This document shows, one piece after another, positions 1-6,536 of a stretch of 8,359 bases of DNA. The position numbers were made by a program, and so were the translations under genes. Within the stretch, counting starts at the first letter, position 1, and every line of letters starts with the position of its first letter. The notes below the pieces were generated by a model. It was not told where the DNA came from. It was given only the letters and a program-made list of their open reading frames with translations, and did no database searches. The DNA lies in NCBI GenBank assembly GCA_019308525.1, contig JAFDIC010000155.1:1-8359 (forward strand). Direction: 5' to 3'. This DNA is from Deltaproteobacteria bacterium (lineage in GTDB: Bacteria > Desulfobacterota > DSM-4660 > Desulfatiglandales > HGW-15).

Positions 1-953
1 TGGTCTCCTCCGGTCATCGGCCTCTCCCCCACCCTGATCAGGCCCCGATCCGGTCTTATCAGGCCTGCGGCCACCCTCAGGAATATGCCCTGGCCACTGC
101 CTTCAAGACCGGCCAGGCCTACGACCTCTCCCGCCCTTATTTCAACATCACATTGGTAAAGCCCTACCCTGCCCAGGGAAACACTCAAATCTTTCATGAG
201 CAGGCTGGGAGGACCCTGGGTGACCCGGGGGCACGGGGGCGTTAAGGGGAGGCTTCCGAACATCCACCTCAAGATCTTCTCCGTATCCAGGGGCCTTGAC
301 ATCTCTCCCCTCACCCGGCCCTTTCTCAGGATCGTAACCCGGTCACAGAAGGCCTCCACGTCTTCGAGCTTATGGGAGACAAAAAGGACGGTCTTCCCCT
401 CGTCGACCAGCCTTTTAAGGGCCCTGAAAAGTATCTCCCTCTGTAGCCTTGATATGCCGGTGGTGGGTTCATCCAAGATCAAGACCCGGACCCCGATGGC
501 CATGAGCCTGAGGATTTCCAGTTGCTGGCGCTCTCCCACTGAAAGAGATTCCACAGGCCTATCAGGATCCACATTGAACCCAAAATGGGCAGCCGACTCC
601 TTCAACTTCCCCCTGAAATATGACTTCTTCCGGCCGAACCCCCGGGCCTGGCCAATCATGTAGTTTTCCAGTACGGAAAGAGAAGGAAAATCCAAGGGGT
701 CCTGATATAGCATTCCGATCCCCAGGCTGGTGGCTTCCTTGGGGCCGTTGTAATCCACGGGTTTTCCATCGAGAAGGATCGACCCGGCGGTTCTCCTCAC
801 GTATCCTGCCAAGATCTTCATAAGGGTGCTTTTCCCCGCACCGTTTTCTCCCAGGATCCCGTGGATGGTTCCCGCCTCCACGTCCATATCTATACCGTCA
901 TTTGCCCTCAGGGCCCCGTAATGCTTGTGGATGTCTCTAAAACTGACCTTCAT
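1..953 (-). CDS. BMP-type (nucleoside/simple sugar) ABC transporter ATP-binding protein, partial
   Basis: ATPase subunit expected to drive import of the ligand delivered by the neighbouring BMP binding protein, acting on the cytoplasmic face of the inner membrane. The frame is open from ATG at 953 to the window edge, giving 317 codons of a family that is usually about 500 residues, so the C-terminal part is missing. The first nucleotide-binding domain is complete: Walker A GENGAGKST (35-43), Q-loop MLYQD (81-85), signature LSVGERQQ (137-144), Walker B VLILDEP (157-163) and H-loop VSHK (192-195). A second domain starts near 251 with a degenerate P-loop GLEGSGQG (282-289), where Gln replaces the usual Lys, as is common in twin-domain sugar/nucleoside ATPases. 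Start choice: an in-frame stop lies at 971-969, so only ATG 953 or TTG 959 are available. The ribosome binding site is weak. The permeases are not in the window. Confidence 0.9.
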   Translation of the reverse strand, partial: MKVSFRDIHKHYGALRANDGIDMDVEAGTIHGILGENGAGKSTLMKILAGYVRRTAGSILLDGKPVDYNGPKEATSLGIGMLYQDPLDFPSLSVLENYMIGQARGFGRKKSYFRGKLKESAAHFGFNVDPDRPVESLSVGERQQLEILRLMAIGVRVLILDEPTTGISRLQREILFRALKRLVDEGKTVLFVSHKLEDVEAFCDRVTILRKGRVRGEMSRPLDTEKILRWMFGSLPLTPPCPRVTQGPPSLLMKDLSVSLGRVGLYQCDVEIRAGEVVGLAGLEGSGQGIFLRVAAGLIRPDRGLIRVGERPMTGGD

Positions 954-1069
954 CTTCAAAAAATTCGGCTAATTCTCCATCCGAAGACTTGAATCCCTGT
1001 ACTTGCAGCATTTGGCTTCGTTCTGGAGGATACCTGTGGTTGTAGGAGAGTTCGATCAGGGTCTATGTG

Positions 1070-1174
1070 GGTTATAGCGGGGGGGTCTCACAAGGAACTC
1101 CTTCCATCGATCAAGAGGTCTTGAAGGCCTTCCACTCCAGCATCCTGACGATGAGACCCCTCGCAGCCATAACC
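1070..1174. repeat. Imperfect inverted repeat between the binding protein and ATPase genes
   Basis: The left arm (1070-1090) and right arm (1152-1174) share a perfect outer 6 bp (ggttat / ataacc) and a perfect inner 9 bp (ggggtctca / tgagacccc), joined by a mismatched 6- versus 8-base middle. The 61-base spacer contains smaller palindromes: tcaagaggtcttga at 1111-1124, aaggcctt at 1124-1131 and aaggaactcctt at 1092-1103. In the transporter transcript this could fold into a branched hairpin that separates or stabilises the upstream message, as seen after binding-protein genes in other ABC operons. That role is inferred. No flanking target-site duplication or T-tract was seen, so neither an insertion element nor an intrinsic terminator is supported. 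On the minus strand the left arm also contains TATAAC (1076-1071), a possible -10 element without a good -35. Confidence 0.6.
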
Positions 1175-1215
1175 TAAGGCAAGCCCAACAAGTCGAAGGG
1201 CCTGACACGGGAAAT

Positions 1216-2409
1216 TCATTTTGCTCTGCTCTGCCCTTTCATACCTTCCAGGAGCTGCTCCATGTACCAGATCTGTCTATCAGTAGCAACCCGGCCGGCT
1301 TTTACAAACACCGTTCCGTCCTGGTAGTAGAGGGGTCCCTTGAATAGCTCCACCCTCCTTGATCCCAGGTCCGAAATGAACCGATCGAGAGCGCTCCTCG
1401 CCGAGGAAGAAAGGGCCTTTCCCGGCAAAAACCCGACATTACTGGTATCAGGGTTGTTTATGTCATTCCAATCAGGCCCCAGCCAGAGCCATTCCTGTTT
1501 CCACTTGCCTTCCAATATACCCTTGATAAAGTGTACATATCCTGGGCCCCAATTGAAATAGGGAACCCCGAGACAGACTTCCTCAGCTCCGGCGCAGGCC
1601 CCCTCATAGTCATAGGGGATTGCCCAAACCTCTTTACCCTCTTTTCTCTTCTGCCTTGCCACCATCAGGGCCTCAGTGGTGTCTATGCCCGAAATGACCA
1701 CATCGTGCCCCCTGTTGAAGAAATTCTGCGCCACTTGCGTGGGATCAGCCGTGACTCCAGGGATGTTGAACCAGAATCCTATCCACATCACTTGAAAGCT
1801 CAGGTCTTTCGGGTCGTTGTGAAGCACCTTCTCCCACGCATAGCGGGCCCCTAAATAGCAGGAGGCGGCGAGTCTCCTGGTTTCCTCGTTTATCAAGGGG
1901 CCAAGGTATCCGATCTTGCCGGTACGGGTCATCAGGGCGGCCGCAAAACCGGCCATCATCTTTGCGTATTCCATTCGACCCATGAGGTTACTGAGATTCT
2001 CAGGGGCCTTTCCTGTGATGACGTCATCCCCGGAGACATGGATGAAATAGGTATCGGGATGCAAGAGCGCCGCTTCCCTGGTGCCATCCTTCATGTCATC
2101 CGAATTCCCTATGATAAGCCTGGCTCCCTTTGAAACGAGGTCATCCACGAGCTGGGGTATGGTGATACCCGGCCTGTCCGCAGGGTTTACCTTGTCGATA
2201 TATATCATCTTGGTCCCCGGGATCTTCTCCTCCACGTATCTTCCCGCCTCGTAATGGGCCTGGCTCCAGCCCCGATCATTGTAAGGGCCGACCAATAACA
2301 TACCGAAAACAAAAGGCTTGTCTGCTCCCTTCCCGATTGCGGGTGAAAACAGGACCAGCGTCAGGCAACAGATAACAAGGCCGATGGACCAGGATCTCTT
2401 CTCTCTCAT
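1216..2409 (-). CDS. BMP family ABC transporter substrate-binding protein
   Basis: Periplasmic ligand-binding protein of the BMP/Med/PnrA family, whose studied members bind purine nucleosides or, in some bacteria, other small ligands. The actual substrate here is unknown. The 397-residue product begins with a signal peptide: MREKRS, a hydrophobic stretch at 8-24, and a likely signal peptidase I site near residue 29. There is no lipobox, so a soluble periplasmic protein is expected. The mature part opens with FGMLLVGPYNDRGWSQAHYE (34-53), the characteristic family opening, followed by alternating strand and helix segments typical of type I periplasmic binding folds, including VVISGIDTTEA (238-248). 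Start choice: GGAGG at 2421-2417 lies 7 bases before ATG 2409. The open frame runs up to 2541, but its first 44 residues overlap the promoter and lack a ribosome binding site. It is followed by the ABC ATPase on the same strand, which supports the transporter role. Confidence 0.92.
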   Translation of the reverse strand: MREKRSWSIGLVICCLTLVLFSPAIGKGADKPFVFGMLLVGPYNDRGWSQAHYEAGRYVEEKIPGTKMIYIDKVNPADRPGITIPQLVDDLVSKGARLIIGNSDDMKDGTREAALLHPDTYFIHVSGDDVITGKAPENLSNLMGRMEYAKMMAGFAAALMTRTGKIGYLGPLINEETRRLAASCYLGARYAWEKVLHNDPKDLSFQVMWIGFWFNIPGVTADPTQVAQNFFNRGHDVVISGIDTTEALMVARQKRKEGKEVWAIPYDYEGACAGAEEVCLGVPYFNWGPGYVHFIKGILEGKWKQEWLWLGPDWNDINNPDTSNVGFLPGKALSSSARSALDRFISDLGSRRVELFKGPLYYQDGTVFVKAGRVATDRQIWYMEQLLEGMKGQSRAK

Positions 2410-2416
2410 ATTCATT

Positions 2417-2421
2417 CCTCC
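2417..2421 (-). promoter_or_regulatory. Ribosome binding site fixing the BMP protein start
   Basis: GGAGG on the minus strand lies 7 bases before ATG 2409. A second in-frame ATG at 2415 begins just one base after this motif and is therefore too close to use it well. The signal peptide directly follows ATG 2409, which agrees with that start. Confidence 0.75.
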
Positions 2422-2467
2422 CCGTCTGTGTTTTGCGCCAACTGGATAGAAAATTTCCAATGGGTGG

Positions 2468-2496
2468 GATATATGGGAAATGGGGTGCGGTGTCAA
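2468..2496 (-). promoter_or_regulatory. Sigma70-type promoter for the BMP binding protein gene
   Basis: On the minus strand a perfect -35 box TTGACA (2496-2491) is followed, after a 17-bp spacer, by a -10 box TATATC (2473-2468; four of six consensus bases). Transcription would start near 2461, leaving a leader of about 50 bases before ATG 2409. The promoter lies in the 162-bp gap after the aminotransferase gene, so the transporter can be expressed separately from the genes upstream. Confidence 0.6.
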
Positions 2497-2504
2497 GGGC
2501 AAAT

Positions 2505-2520
2505 GAGATTTAGGAATCTC
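2505..2520. repeat. Short perfect palindrome upstream of the BMP promoter
   Basis: GAGATT and AATCTC flank a 4-base centre. The palindrome lies 8 bp upstream of the -35 box of the BMP promoter, a position where activators or repressors often bind. It could also be a weak hairpin at the end of the aminotransferase transcript, but no T-tract follows it. Its function is inferred only from position. Confidence 0.3.
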
Positions 2521-2571
2521 GTCGCCTTGAGCCTGTCCCATCCCCCATTGCCGGAATCCTCGGCTATGATA

Positions 2572-3486
2572 TTAGACGGGAAATAGCCAGTCCTTGAACC
2601 TCTCATCCTTGCCCTTCACAACATCTTCCATGAGGTCAAAAAACCTCTTTGTCAAGGGGCCAGGGACCTTTTCAAAGGGACGCTCTTCTATCTTTCTCAC
2701 CGGCAGGACTTTCATGGGGGTCCCAGAGAGAAAGATCTCGTCGGCTTCCATGAGCATTTCCCGGGGGATACGCCTTTCAATGCACTCGACACCAAGGACC
2801 TTGGCGACCTGGATTATGGATTTCCTGGTGATACTCTGTAGGACGGTTCCCAGGCAAGGAGTCATCAGGATACCGTCGTGAACCAGGAATACCGATTCTG
2901 TTCCGCCTTCGGCAATGAAACCCTGGGTATCCAGCATGAGGGCGTGTTCAAAGCCCCGGGCTTCCGCATCCTTTCTGGCCATTATACCGTTCAGGTAATT
3001 GGCCGCCACCTTTGCCTCTATTGGAACTGTCTGAGGATCAAGCTTGCGCCACCTGGAAACACATAGGGAAGTCCCTTCCGTGAAGGGAAAGGCGGGTCCG
3101 TCCATGTCCTCGAAAAAGTTCAATACAAAGATGCTGATATCGATTACCCTGCCCGGGGGGGTAATCCTCAGGCTTACCTGCGGATAATACCCAACTATCT
3201 TGATGGTCCCCTCTTTCAGGGTATTTCGTCTTATGGTCTCAAGTACCGATTCATGGAGTGAATCCGTGGACATGGGTATCTCCATGTCCAGAAGCTCTGC
3301 GGTCCTGAAGAGGCGCTTCAAGTGCTCATCCAGCCGAAAAACCCCTGGCCCTTGGTCAGTATCGTGGAATCCCAGGACCTCGAATATGGCCGATCCGCGT
3401 GCAAAACTGTGAGACATTATGTGGGCCCGGGCCTCGTTCCAGGCCACAAATTCACCATTCATGAACACCGTCCTCTCTTCCAGCAT
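2572..3486 (-). CDS. Class IV PLP-dependent aminotransferase (branched-chain / D-amino acid type)
   Basis: Cytoplasmic pyridoxal-phosphate enzyme of fold type IV, the family containing branched-chain aminotransferase IlvE, D-amino acid transaminase and aminodeoxychorismate lyase. The product is 304 residues, normal for the family. The N-terminal pattern FMNGEFV...SHSFARGSAIFEVL, the PLP lysine in IEAKVAANYLNGIMARKDAE (Lys159), the cofactor-binding Glu in AEGGTESVF (Glu193) and the late loop SGTPMKVLPVRKI are all present. Canonical IlvE proteins usually carry EGAGEN rather than EGGTES, so substrate choice is uncertain; branched-chain transamination is the default annotation. Start choice: AAGGAG at 3498-3493 lies 6 bases before ATG 3486; an upstream in-frame TTG at 3504 would place this motif inside the gene. 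It follows the YihY gene by 70 bp on the same strand and may be co-transcribed with it. Confidence 0.87.
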   Translation of the reverse strand: MLEERTVFMNGEFVAWNEARAHIMSHSFARGSAIFEVLGFHDTDQGPGVFRLDEHLKRLFRTAELLDMEIPMSTDSLHESVLETIRRNTLKEGTIKIVGYYPQVSLRITPPGRVIDISIFVLNFFEDMDGPAFPFTEGTSLCVSRWRKLDPQTVPIEAKVAANYLNGIMARKDAEARGFEHALMLDTQGFIAEGGTESVFLVHDGILMTPCLGTVLQSITRKSIIQVAKVLGVECIERRIPREMLMEADEIFLSGTPMKVLPVRKIEERPFEKVPGPLTKRFFDLMEDVVKGKDERFKDWLFPV

Positions 3487-3492
3487 GATATT

Positions 3493-3498
3493 CTCCTT
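3493..3498 (-). promoter_or_regulatory. Ribosome binding site fixing the aminotransferase start
   Basis: AAGGAG on the minus strand is 6 bases before ATG 3486. It decides against the longer reading from TTG 3504, which would add six residues and place this site within the coding sequence. Confidence 0.75.
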
Positions 3499-3502
3499 TC
3501 TC

Positions 3503-3536
3503 AAAAAAATATGTCTTGCCGGCTTCGTGCCTGACA
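3503..3536 (-). terminator. Weak terminator- or attenuator-like hairpin after yihY-like gene
   Basis: On the minus strand, TGTC (3536-3533) can pair with GACA (3515-3512) and GGC (3531-3529) with GCC (3523-3521), around a 5-base loop and an uneven internal bulge. Seven T residues follow at 3509-3503. The stem is weak. The T-run ends only 16 bases before the aminotransferase ATG, so no separate promoter fits downstream. If the hairpin works it would act as partial terminator or attenuator, not as a clean operon end. Confidence 0.25.
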
Positions 3537-3556
3537 GATCAGGGACCCATCATCTA

Positions 3557-4894
3557 TCATATGTCCTTGAGAAGCAAGTTGGCCGGAGATCTCTCCACGA
3601 TCTCGCTAAAGCTCTTCAGGCTCTCCTCTATCTTTTCCAGTTCCTTTGACCTGATAACCGGGATGTTATCACTGCCGTACCCTTCAAGGGCGTCCACAAC
3701 GGATTTGATCGTCATGGTATCGGGATCACGGGCTGGTTGGTAAGCAATAATCCCGTCCTCTGCCACGTTGATCTCCGATACGATACCTGCGCTCACCAGA
3801 TCGTACATGATTTGACGGACCAGCCGGACGGGGATATCCAAGGTGTGCGAGATCCCAGCCTCGTCCCAGACCGTACCACCACTGCGGAACTGCTTCACCA
3901 GGAGGTGTACGATCATCAAGGACAGGAGCCTCTTGAAGGACTGGCTCACGTTCAGGCAATCCTGTTCAAATTCATAGGTATCTACGTTTTGATGGGCGAA
4001 GGCCAGCTCTGCCCCGAAAAGGACGATGATCCAACTGAACTGAAGCCACATGAAAAACAGGGGTAGGGCTGCAAAACTGCCGTAGATTGCATTGTATTTT
4101 GCTACGCCTATCTGAAAATGGATATAGATCCACTGGAATACCCCATACATGGTGCCCGCAACAATGCCACCCACGATCCCGGACTTGAAATTGACCCTGG
4201 TATTGGGAAGAAAGGTGTAGAGAAAGACAAACAGGACCCACAGCACACAGTAGGACAGGAGTTTCATGGGGAAAAAAATGGCCGGACCGATTGTTTCGAG
4301 GGCTGGAATTCTGTTGATGATCATCCTTGCGCTGCTGTTGATCATTACGGTCAAGGCACTGGACATCATGAACAGGATGGGCGTAATCATGGTCAAGGAA
4401 AGGTAGTCCGTTATCTTCCTCCCAAAGCTCCTGGATCTCTTTACGCCCCAGATGTCGTTGAAAGCATTTTCGATGTGTGAGAGTATTTTTATGATGGTGT
4501 AAAACAGGACGAAGAGACCGATTCCGGCAACAAGACCCCCCTTTACATTCTCCAGTGTTGCCTGGGCAAAGGTGACGATCTTGGAAATGATCTCTTCTTG
4601 ACCCTGGAAGTTCTTGTACAGGGTGTCCTCCAGGGTCTTTTCAAAGCCAAATCCCTTTGCGACACCGAATACCATTGCCACCACAGGCACAATGGAAAGC
4701 AAGGAATAGAAGGTCAGCGCCGAGGCCCTCAGCATGCACCGATCTTCCATCACGCCACGAATGCTAAGAATGAGTATTCGTAGTATACGCAGCAAGAGAT
4801 ATTCCCTGCCGGAAAGGTCCCTGGAACGGATCCTCCAGATATCCGTCTTCAAGAAGTCAATGATACCGGATAGGTTCGCCTTCTCAAACTTCAT
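3557..4894 (-). CDS. YihY/BrkB family inner-membrane protein with C-terminal winged-helix-like domain
   Basis: Multi-pass inner-membrane protein of the YihY/BrkB (UPF0761) family. The family was once mislabelled ribonuclease BN, and the Bordetella member BrkB was linked to serum resistance; its biochemical role is not settled. Six hydrophobic segments are visible at about 57-82, 118-138, 165-186, 204-230, 238-262 and 274-298. Family hallmarks include RASALTFYSLLSIVP (56-70) near the first segment and YNAIYGSFAALPLFFMWLQF (267-286) before the last. At 445 residues it is much longer than E. coli YihY (about 290). The extra length is an N-terminal cytoplasmic region of about 50 residues and a C-terminal soluble tail; residues 320-390 look like a winged helix-turn-helix (TLDIPVRLVRQIMYDLVSAG). 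ATG 4894 has only a weak purine-rich site upstream. It is the first gene of the minus-strand block, divergent from pgk. Confidence 0.88.
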   Translation of the reverse strand: MKFEKANLSGIIDFLKTDIWRIRSRDLSGREYLLLRILRILILSIRGVMEDRCMLRASALTFYSLLSIVPVVAMVFGVAKGFGFEKTLEDTLYKNFQGQEEIISKIVTFAQATLENVKGGLVAGIGLFVLFYTIIKILSHIENAFNDIWGVKRSRSFGRKITDYLSLTMITPILFMMSSALTVMINSSARMIINRIPALETIGPAIFFPMKLLSYCVLWVLFVFLYTFLPNTRVNFKSGIVGGIVAGTMYGVFQWIYIHFQIGVAKYNAIYGSFAALPLFFMWLQFSWIIVLFGAELAFAHQNVDTYEFEQDCLNVSQSFKRLLSLMIVHLLVKQFRSGGTVWDEAGISHTLDIPVRLVRQIMYDLVSAGIVSEINVAEDGIIAYQPARDPDTMTIKSVVDALEGYGSDNIPVIRSKELEKIEESLKSFSEIVERSPANLLLKDI

Positions 4895-4931
4895 ATGGTT
4901 TTCTTTTCAGGTTTGCTCGCGTTTGATTTAG

Positions 4932-4940
4932 ACTATAGCA
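4932..4940 (-). promoter_or_regulatory. Extended -10 promoter element for the yihY-like gene
   Basis: The minus strand reads TGCTATAGT, an extended -10 motif (TGn plus TATAGT, five of six consensus bases). No clear -35 box lies 17 bp upstream, which is tolerated at extended -10 promoters. The start would fall near 4925, giving a leader of about 30 bases before ATG 4894. Confidence 0.45.
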
Positions 4941-4981
4941 TTTATTTTGTATTTGGTGTAGTTTTATGTTTGTTGGTATTA

Positions 4982-5035
4982 CAAGAGGGGGTTTCAATGG
5001 AGCACTGCCTTCGCTCTCGATTCCCCCTGGCCTTG
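4982..5035. repeat. Inverted repeat in the divergent promoter region
   Basis: CAAGAGGGGG (4982-4991) is complementary to CCCCCT (5023-5028) plus CTTG (5032-5035), with a 3-base bulge and a 31-base spacer. It lies between the two promoter candidates. It could be a regulator site or a structured stretch, and chance cannot be excluded because the arms are G/C runs. Confidence 0.3.
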
Positions 5036-5072
5036 CAGATTGTCGGTGATTCCCTTTGTTGACCCTTTGACG

Positions 5073-5100
5073 TTGATTTTGAAAGATGAATTGTTATCTT
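5073..5100 (+). promoter_or_regulatory. Weak promoter candidate for pgk
   Basis: TTGATT (5073-5078) and TATCTT (5095-5100) are separated by 16 bp; each matches the sigma70 consensus at four of six bases. Alternative -35 candidates TTGACC (5059) and TTGACG (5067) sit just upstream. Transcription would begin near 5107, about 100 bases before the pgk ATG. Confidence 0.25.
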
Positions 5101-5131
5101 TGAGGCTGTTTTTTCAACCCGTGCTGACACT

Positions 5132-5162
5132 CACGAGCGGCCTGCTGCCGCGGATTTTCGTG
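5132..5162 (+). other. Hairpin in the pgk leader
   Basis: CACGA-GCGGC (5132-5141) pairs with GCCGC (5147-5151) and TCGTG (5158-5162) around a CTGCT loop, with a one-sided bulge at 5152-5157. The inner GC-rich stem is tight. It ends about 30 bases before the strong pgk ribosome binding site, so it may shape the leader without blocking it. No T-tract follows. Confidence 0.4.
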
Positions 5163-5193
5163 CCCTTCAGGGAAGAGTGGACATTCTTGAAGA

Positions 5194-5200
5194 AAGGAGG
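5194..5200 (+). promoter_or_regulatory. Strong ribosome binding site fixing the pgk start
   Basis: AAGGAGG is 6 bases before ATG 5207. An upstream in-frame GTG at 5177 would add ten residues and put this site inside the gene, so ATG 5207 is preferred. Confidence 0.85.
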
Positions 5201-5206
5201 TTCCCC

Positions 5207-6427
5207 ATGGCCGTGAAATTCAAGACTATTGACAAGCTTGAGCTGAAAGGCAAGAAGACCTTCATCCGCGTTGATTTCAACGTCCCCCTGGCCGAGGGCA
5301 AGGTGAAAGACCCCACCAGGATCGAGGCGGCGTTGCCGACCATAAGATTTGCGCTCGATCAAGGAGCAAGAGTCATACTCGCCTCTCACCTGGGAAGGCC
5401 GAAGGGAGAGAGAAATCCCGCCTTGAGTCTCAGGTCGGTCGGCATCGCCCTGGAAAATCTTGTCAAGACCCGGGTGAGGATGGCTCCTGATTGCGTTGGG
5501 CCCGAAGTGGAAGCAATGGCAAATGACCTGGAGCCGGGAATGCTCCTCCTGCTTGAAAACCTCAGATTCCATATTGGAGAAGAAAAGAACGATGACGGCT
5601 TTGCAAGAAAGCTGGCTCGCCTGGCCGAGGTCTATGTCAACGATGCCTTTGGAACGGCACACAGGGCCCATGCATCGACCGTGGGAATGGTGCCATATGT
5701 CAAGGAGAAGGCAGCCGGCTTTCTCCTCAAGCGGGAATGTGACTTTCTTGACAAGCTCATCTCAAGCCCGGAGCGACCATTCCTGGCCATACTCGGAGGG
5801 GCAAAGGTCTCTGACAAGATCCCCGTGATCCGAAACCTGATGTCCGTCGTGGACTGCATTCTGATCGGCGGTGCCATGGCCTATACGTTCCTGAAGGCCA
5901 AAGGACTTGGGACCGGCAGGTCCAAGGTGGAGGAAGACCAGATTGAACTGGCAGAGGAACTGCTAAGGACGGCAGAAGAAAGGAAGATCTCGATCCTCTT
6001 GCCTGTAGACCATGTCGTTGCCGAAAAGGCCGAACAGGGAGTACAAACGACCACCATTTCGGGCGATATCCCGGATGACAAGGTGGGCTTGGACATAGGA
6101 CCCGAGACCGTAGCCCTGTATTCGAAACAGATAGCAGAAGCCCGCACCGTTTTCTGGAACGGTCCAATGGGCTTGTTCGAAATAAGGCCCTTTGACGCCG
6201 GGACAATGGCCATTGCCAAGGTCCTGGCCCGCGCCGAGGCAACCACCGTGGTCGGTGGAGGAGACTCTGTTGCGGCCCTCAAGCTTTCAGGGTATGCCGA
6301 CAAAATCTCCCATGTTTCGACGGGCGGGGGAGCCACCCTGGAGTATCTGGAAGGCAAGGTCCTTCCGGGCCTGGCGGCCCTGGAAGAGAGCCAGGCAGGT
6401 ACCATTTCGGAACAAATACCCGGCTGA
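5207..6427 (+). CDS. pgk: Phosphoglycerate kinase
   Basis: Cytoplasmic glycolytic enzyme that transfers the acyl phosphate of 1,3-bisphosphoglycerate to ADP, giving 3-phosphoglycerate and ATP; it runs in reverse in gluconeogenesis. The 406-residue product is full length for bacterial enzymes. The N-terminal substrate-binding half shows RVDFNVPL (21-28), ASHLGRPKG (59-67), ENLRFH (117-122) and [10 protein letters not shown] (151-160), which hold the basic patch for the bisphosphoglycerate. The nucleotide-binding half shows GGAKVSDKI (197-205), [10 protein letters not shown] (316-325) and the glycine-rich GGGDS (350-354) before [11 protein letters not shown] (371-381). No key motif is missing. 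The start is set by a strong Shine-Dalgarno site. It is divergent from the yihY-like gene and is followed after 109 bp by the LOG-family gene and then a phosphofructokinase on the same strand, forming a small glycolytic group. Confidence 0.98.
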   Translation: MAVKFKTIDKLELKGKKTFIRVDFNVPLAEGKVKDPTRIEAALPTIRFALDQGARVILASHLGRPKGERNPALSLRSVGIALENLVKTRVRMAPDCVGPEVEAMANDLEPGMLLLLENLRFHIGEEKNDDGFARKLARLAEVYVNDAFGTAHRAHASTVGMVPYVKEKAAGFLLKRECDFLDKLISSPERPFLAILGGAKVSDKIPVIRNLMSVVDCILIGGAMAYTFLKAKGLGTGRSKVEEDQIELAEELLRTAEERKISILLPVDHVVAEKAEQGVQTTTISGDIPDDKVGLDIGPETVALYSKQIAEARTVFWNGPMGLFEIRPFDAGTMAIAKVLARAEATTVVGGGDSVAALKLSGYADKISHVSTGGGATLEYLEGKVLPGLAALEESQAGTISEQIPG

Positions 6428-6536
6428 GAGGACCAGTTTTTTCAAGACAGAATGTGATACCCATTCTTGCCAGGCTTGAAGATTTTCAGGTTGACGTAGC
6501 CAAGATAGTCCACAAGAACAAAGGGGTGGAAGGGAG

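Larger units (their letters stand above)
4895..5206. other. Divergent intergenic region between yihY-like gene and pgk
   Basis: The 312 bases between the two start codons hold no convincing gene. The half near the yihY-like gene (about 4900-4980) is AT-rich and carries an extended -10 promoter on the minus strand. The half near pgk holds a run of TTGA-starting hexamers, a weak promoter candidate and a leader hairpin. An inverted repeat (4982-5035) lies between. A 62-codon minus frame at 4942-5130 has low-complexity, basic content and no ribosome binding site, so it is not annotated. Confidence 0.7.

Noticed and set aside
196..663. Plus-strand 155-codon open frame opposite the ABC ATPase
   Set aside because: The minus strand carries all ABC ATPase motifs in order across the same bases.
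1070..1174. Insertion element or miniature transposon
   Set aside because: No flanking direct repeat, no transposase, and the arms are imperfect; a second genomic copy would be needed to revive this.
2505..2520. Intrinsic terminator for the aminotransferase gene
   Set aside because: The stem is only 6 bp and AT-rich with no following T-tract; it is kept only as a palindrome.
4942..5130. Minus-strand 62-codon frame in the divergent intergenic region
   Set aside because: Low-complexity basic composition, no ribosome binding site, and it overlaps the promoter elements.
5114..5671. Minus-strand 185-codon open frame overlapping the pgk start
   Set aside because: It is antisense to conserved pgk codons and its translation resembles no known family.
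5757..6405. Minus-strand open frames of 161 and 174 codons opposite pgk
   Set aside because: They are shadows of the conserved pgk frame, rich in Arg, Pro and Ser, without ribosome binding sites or family motifs.
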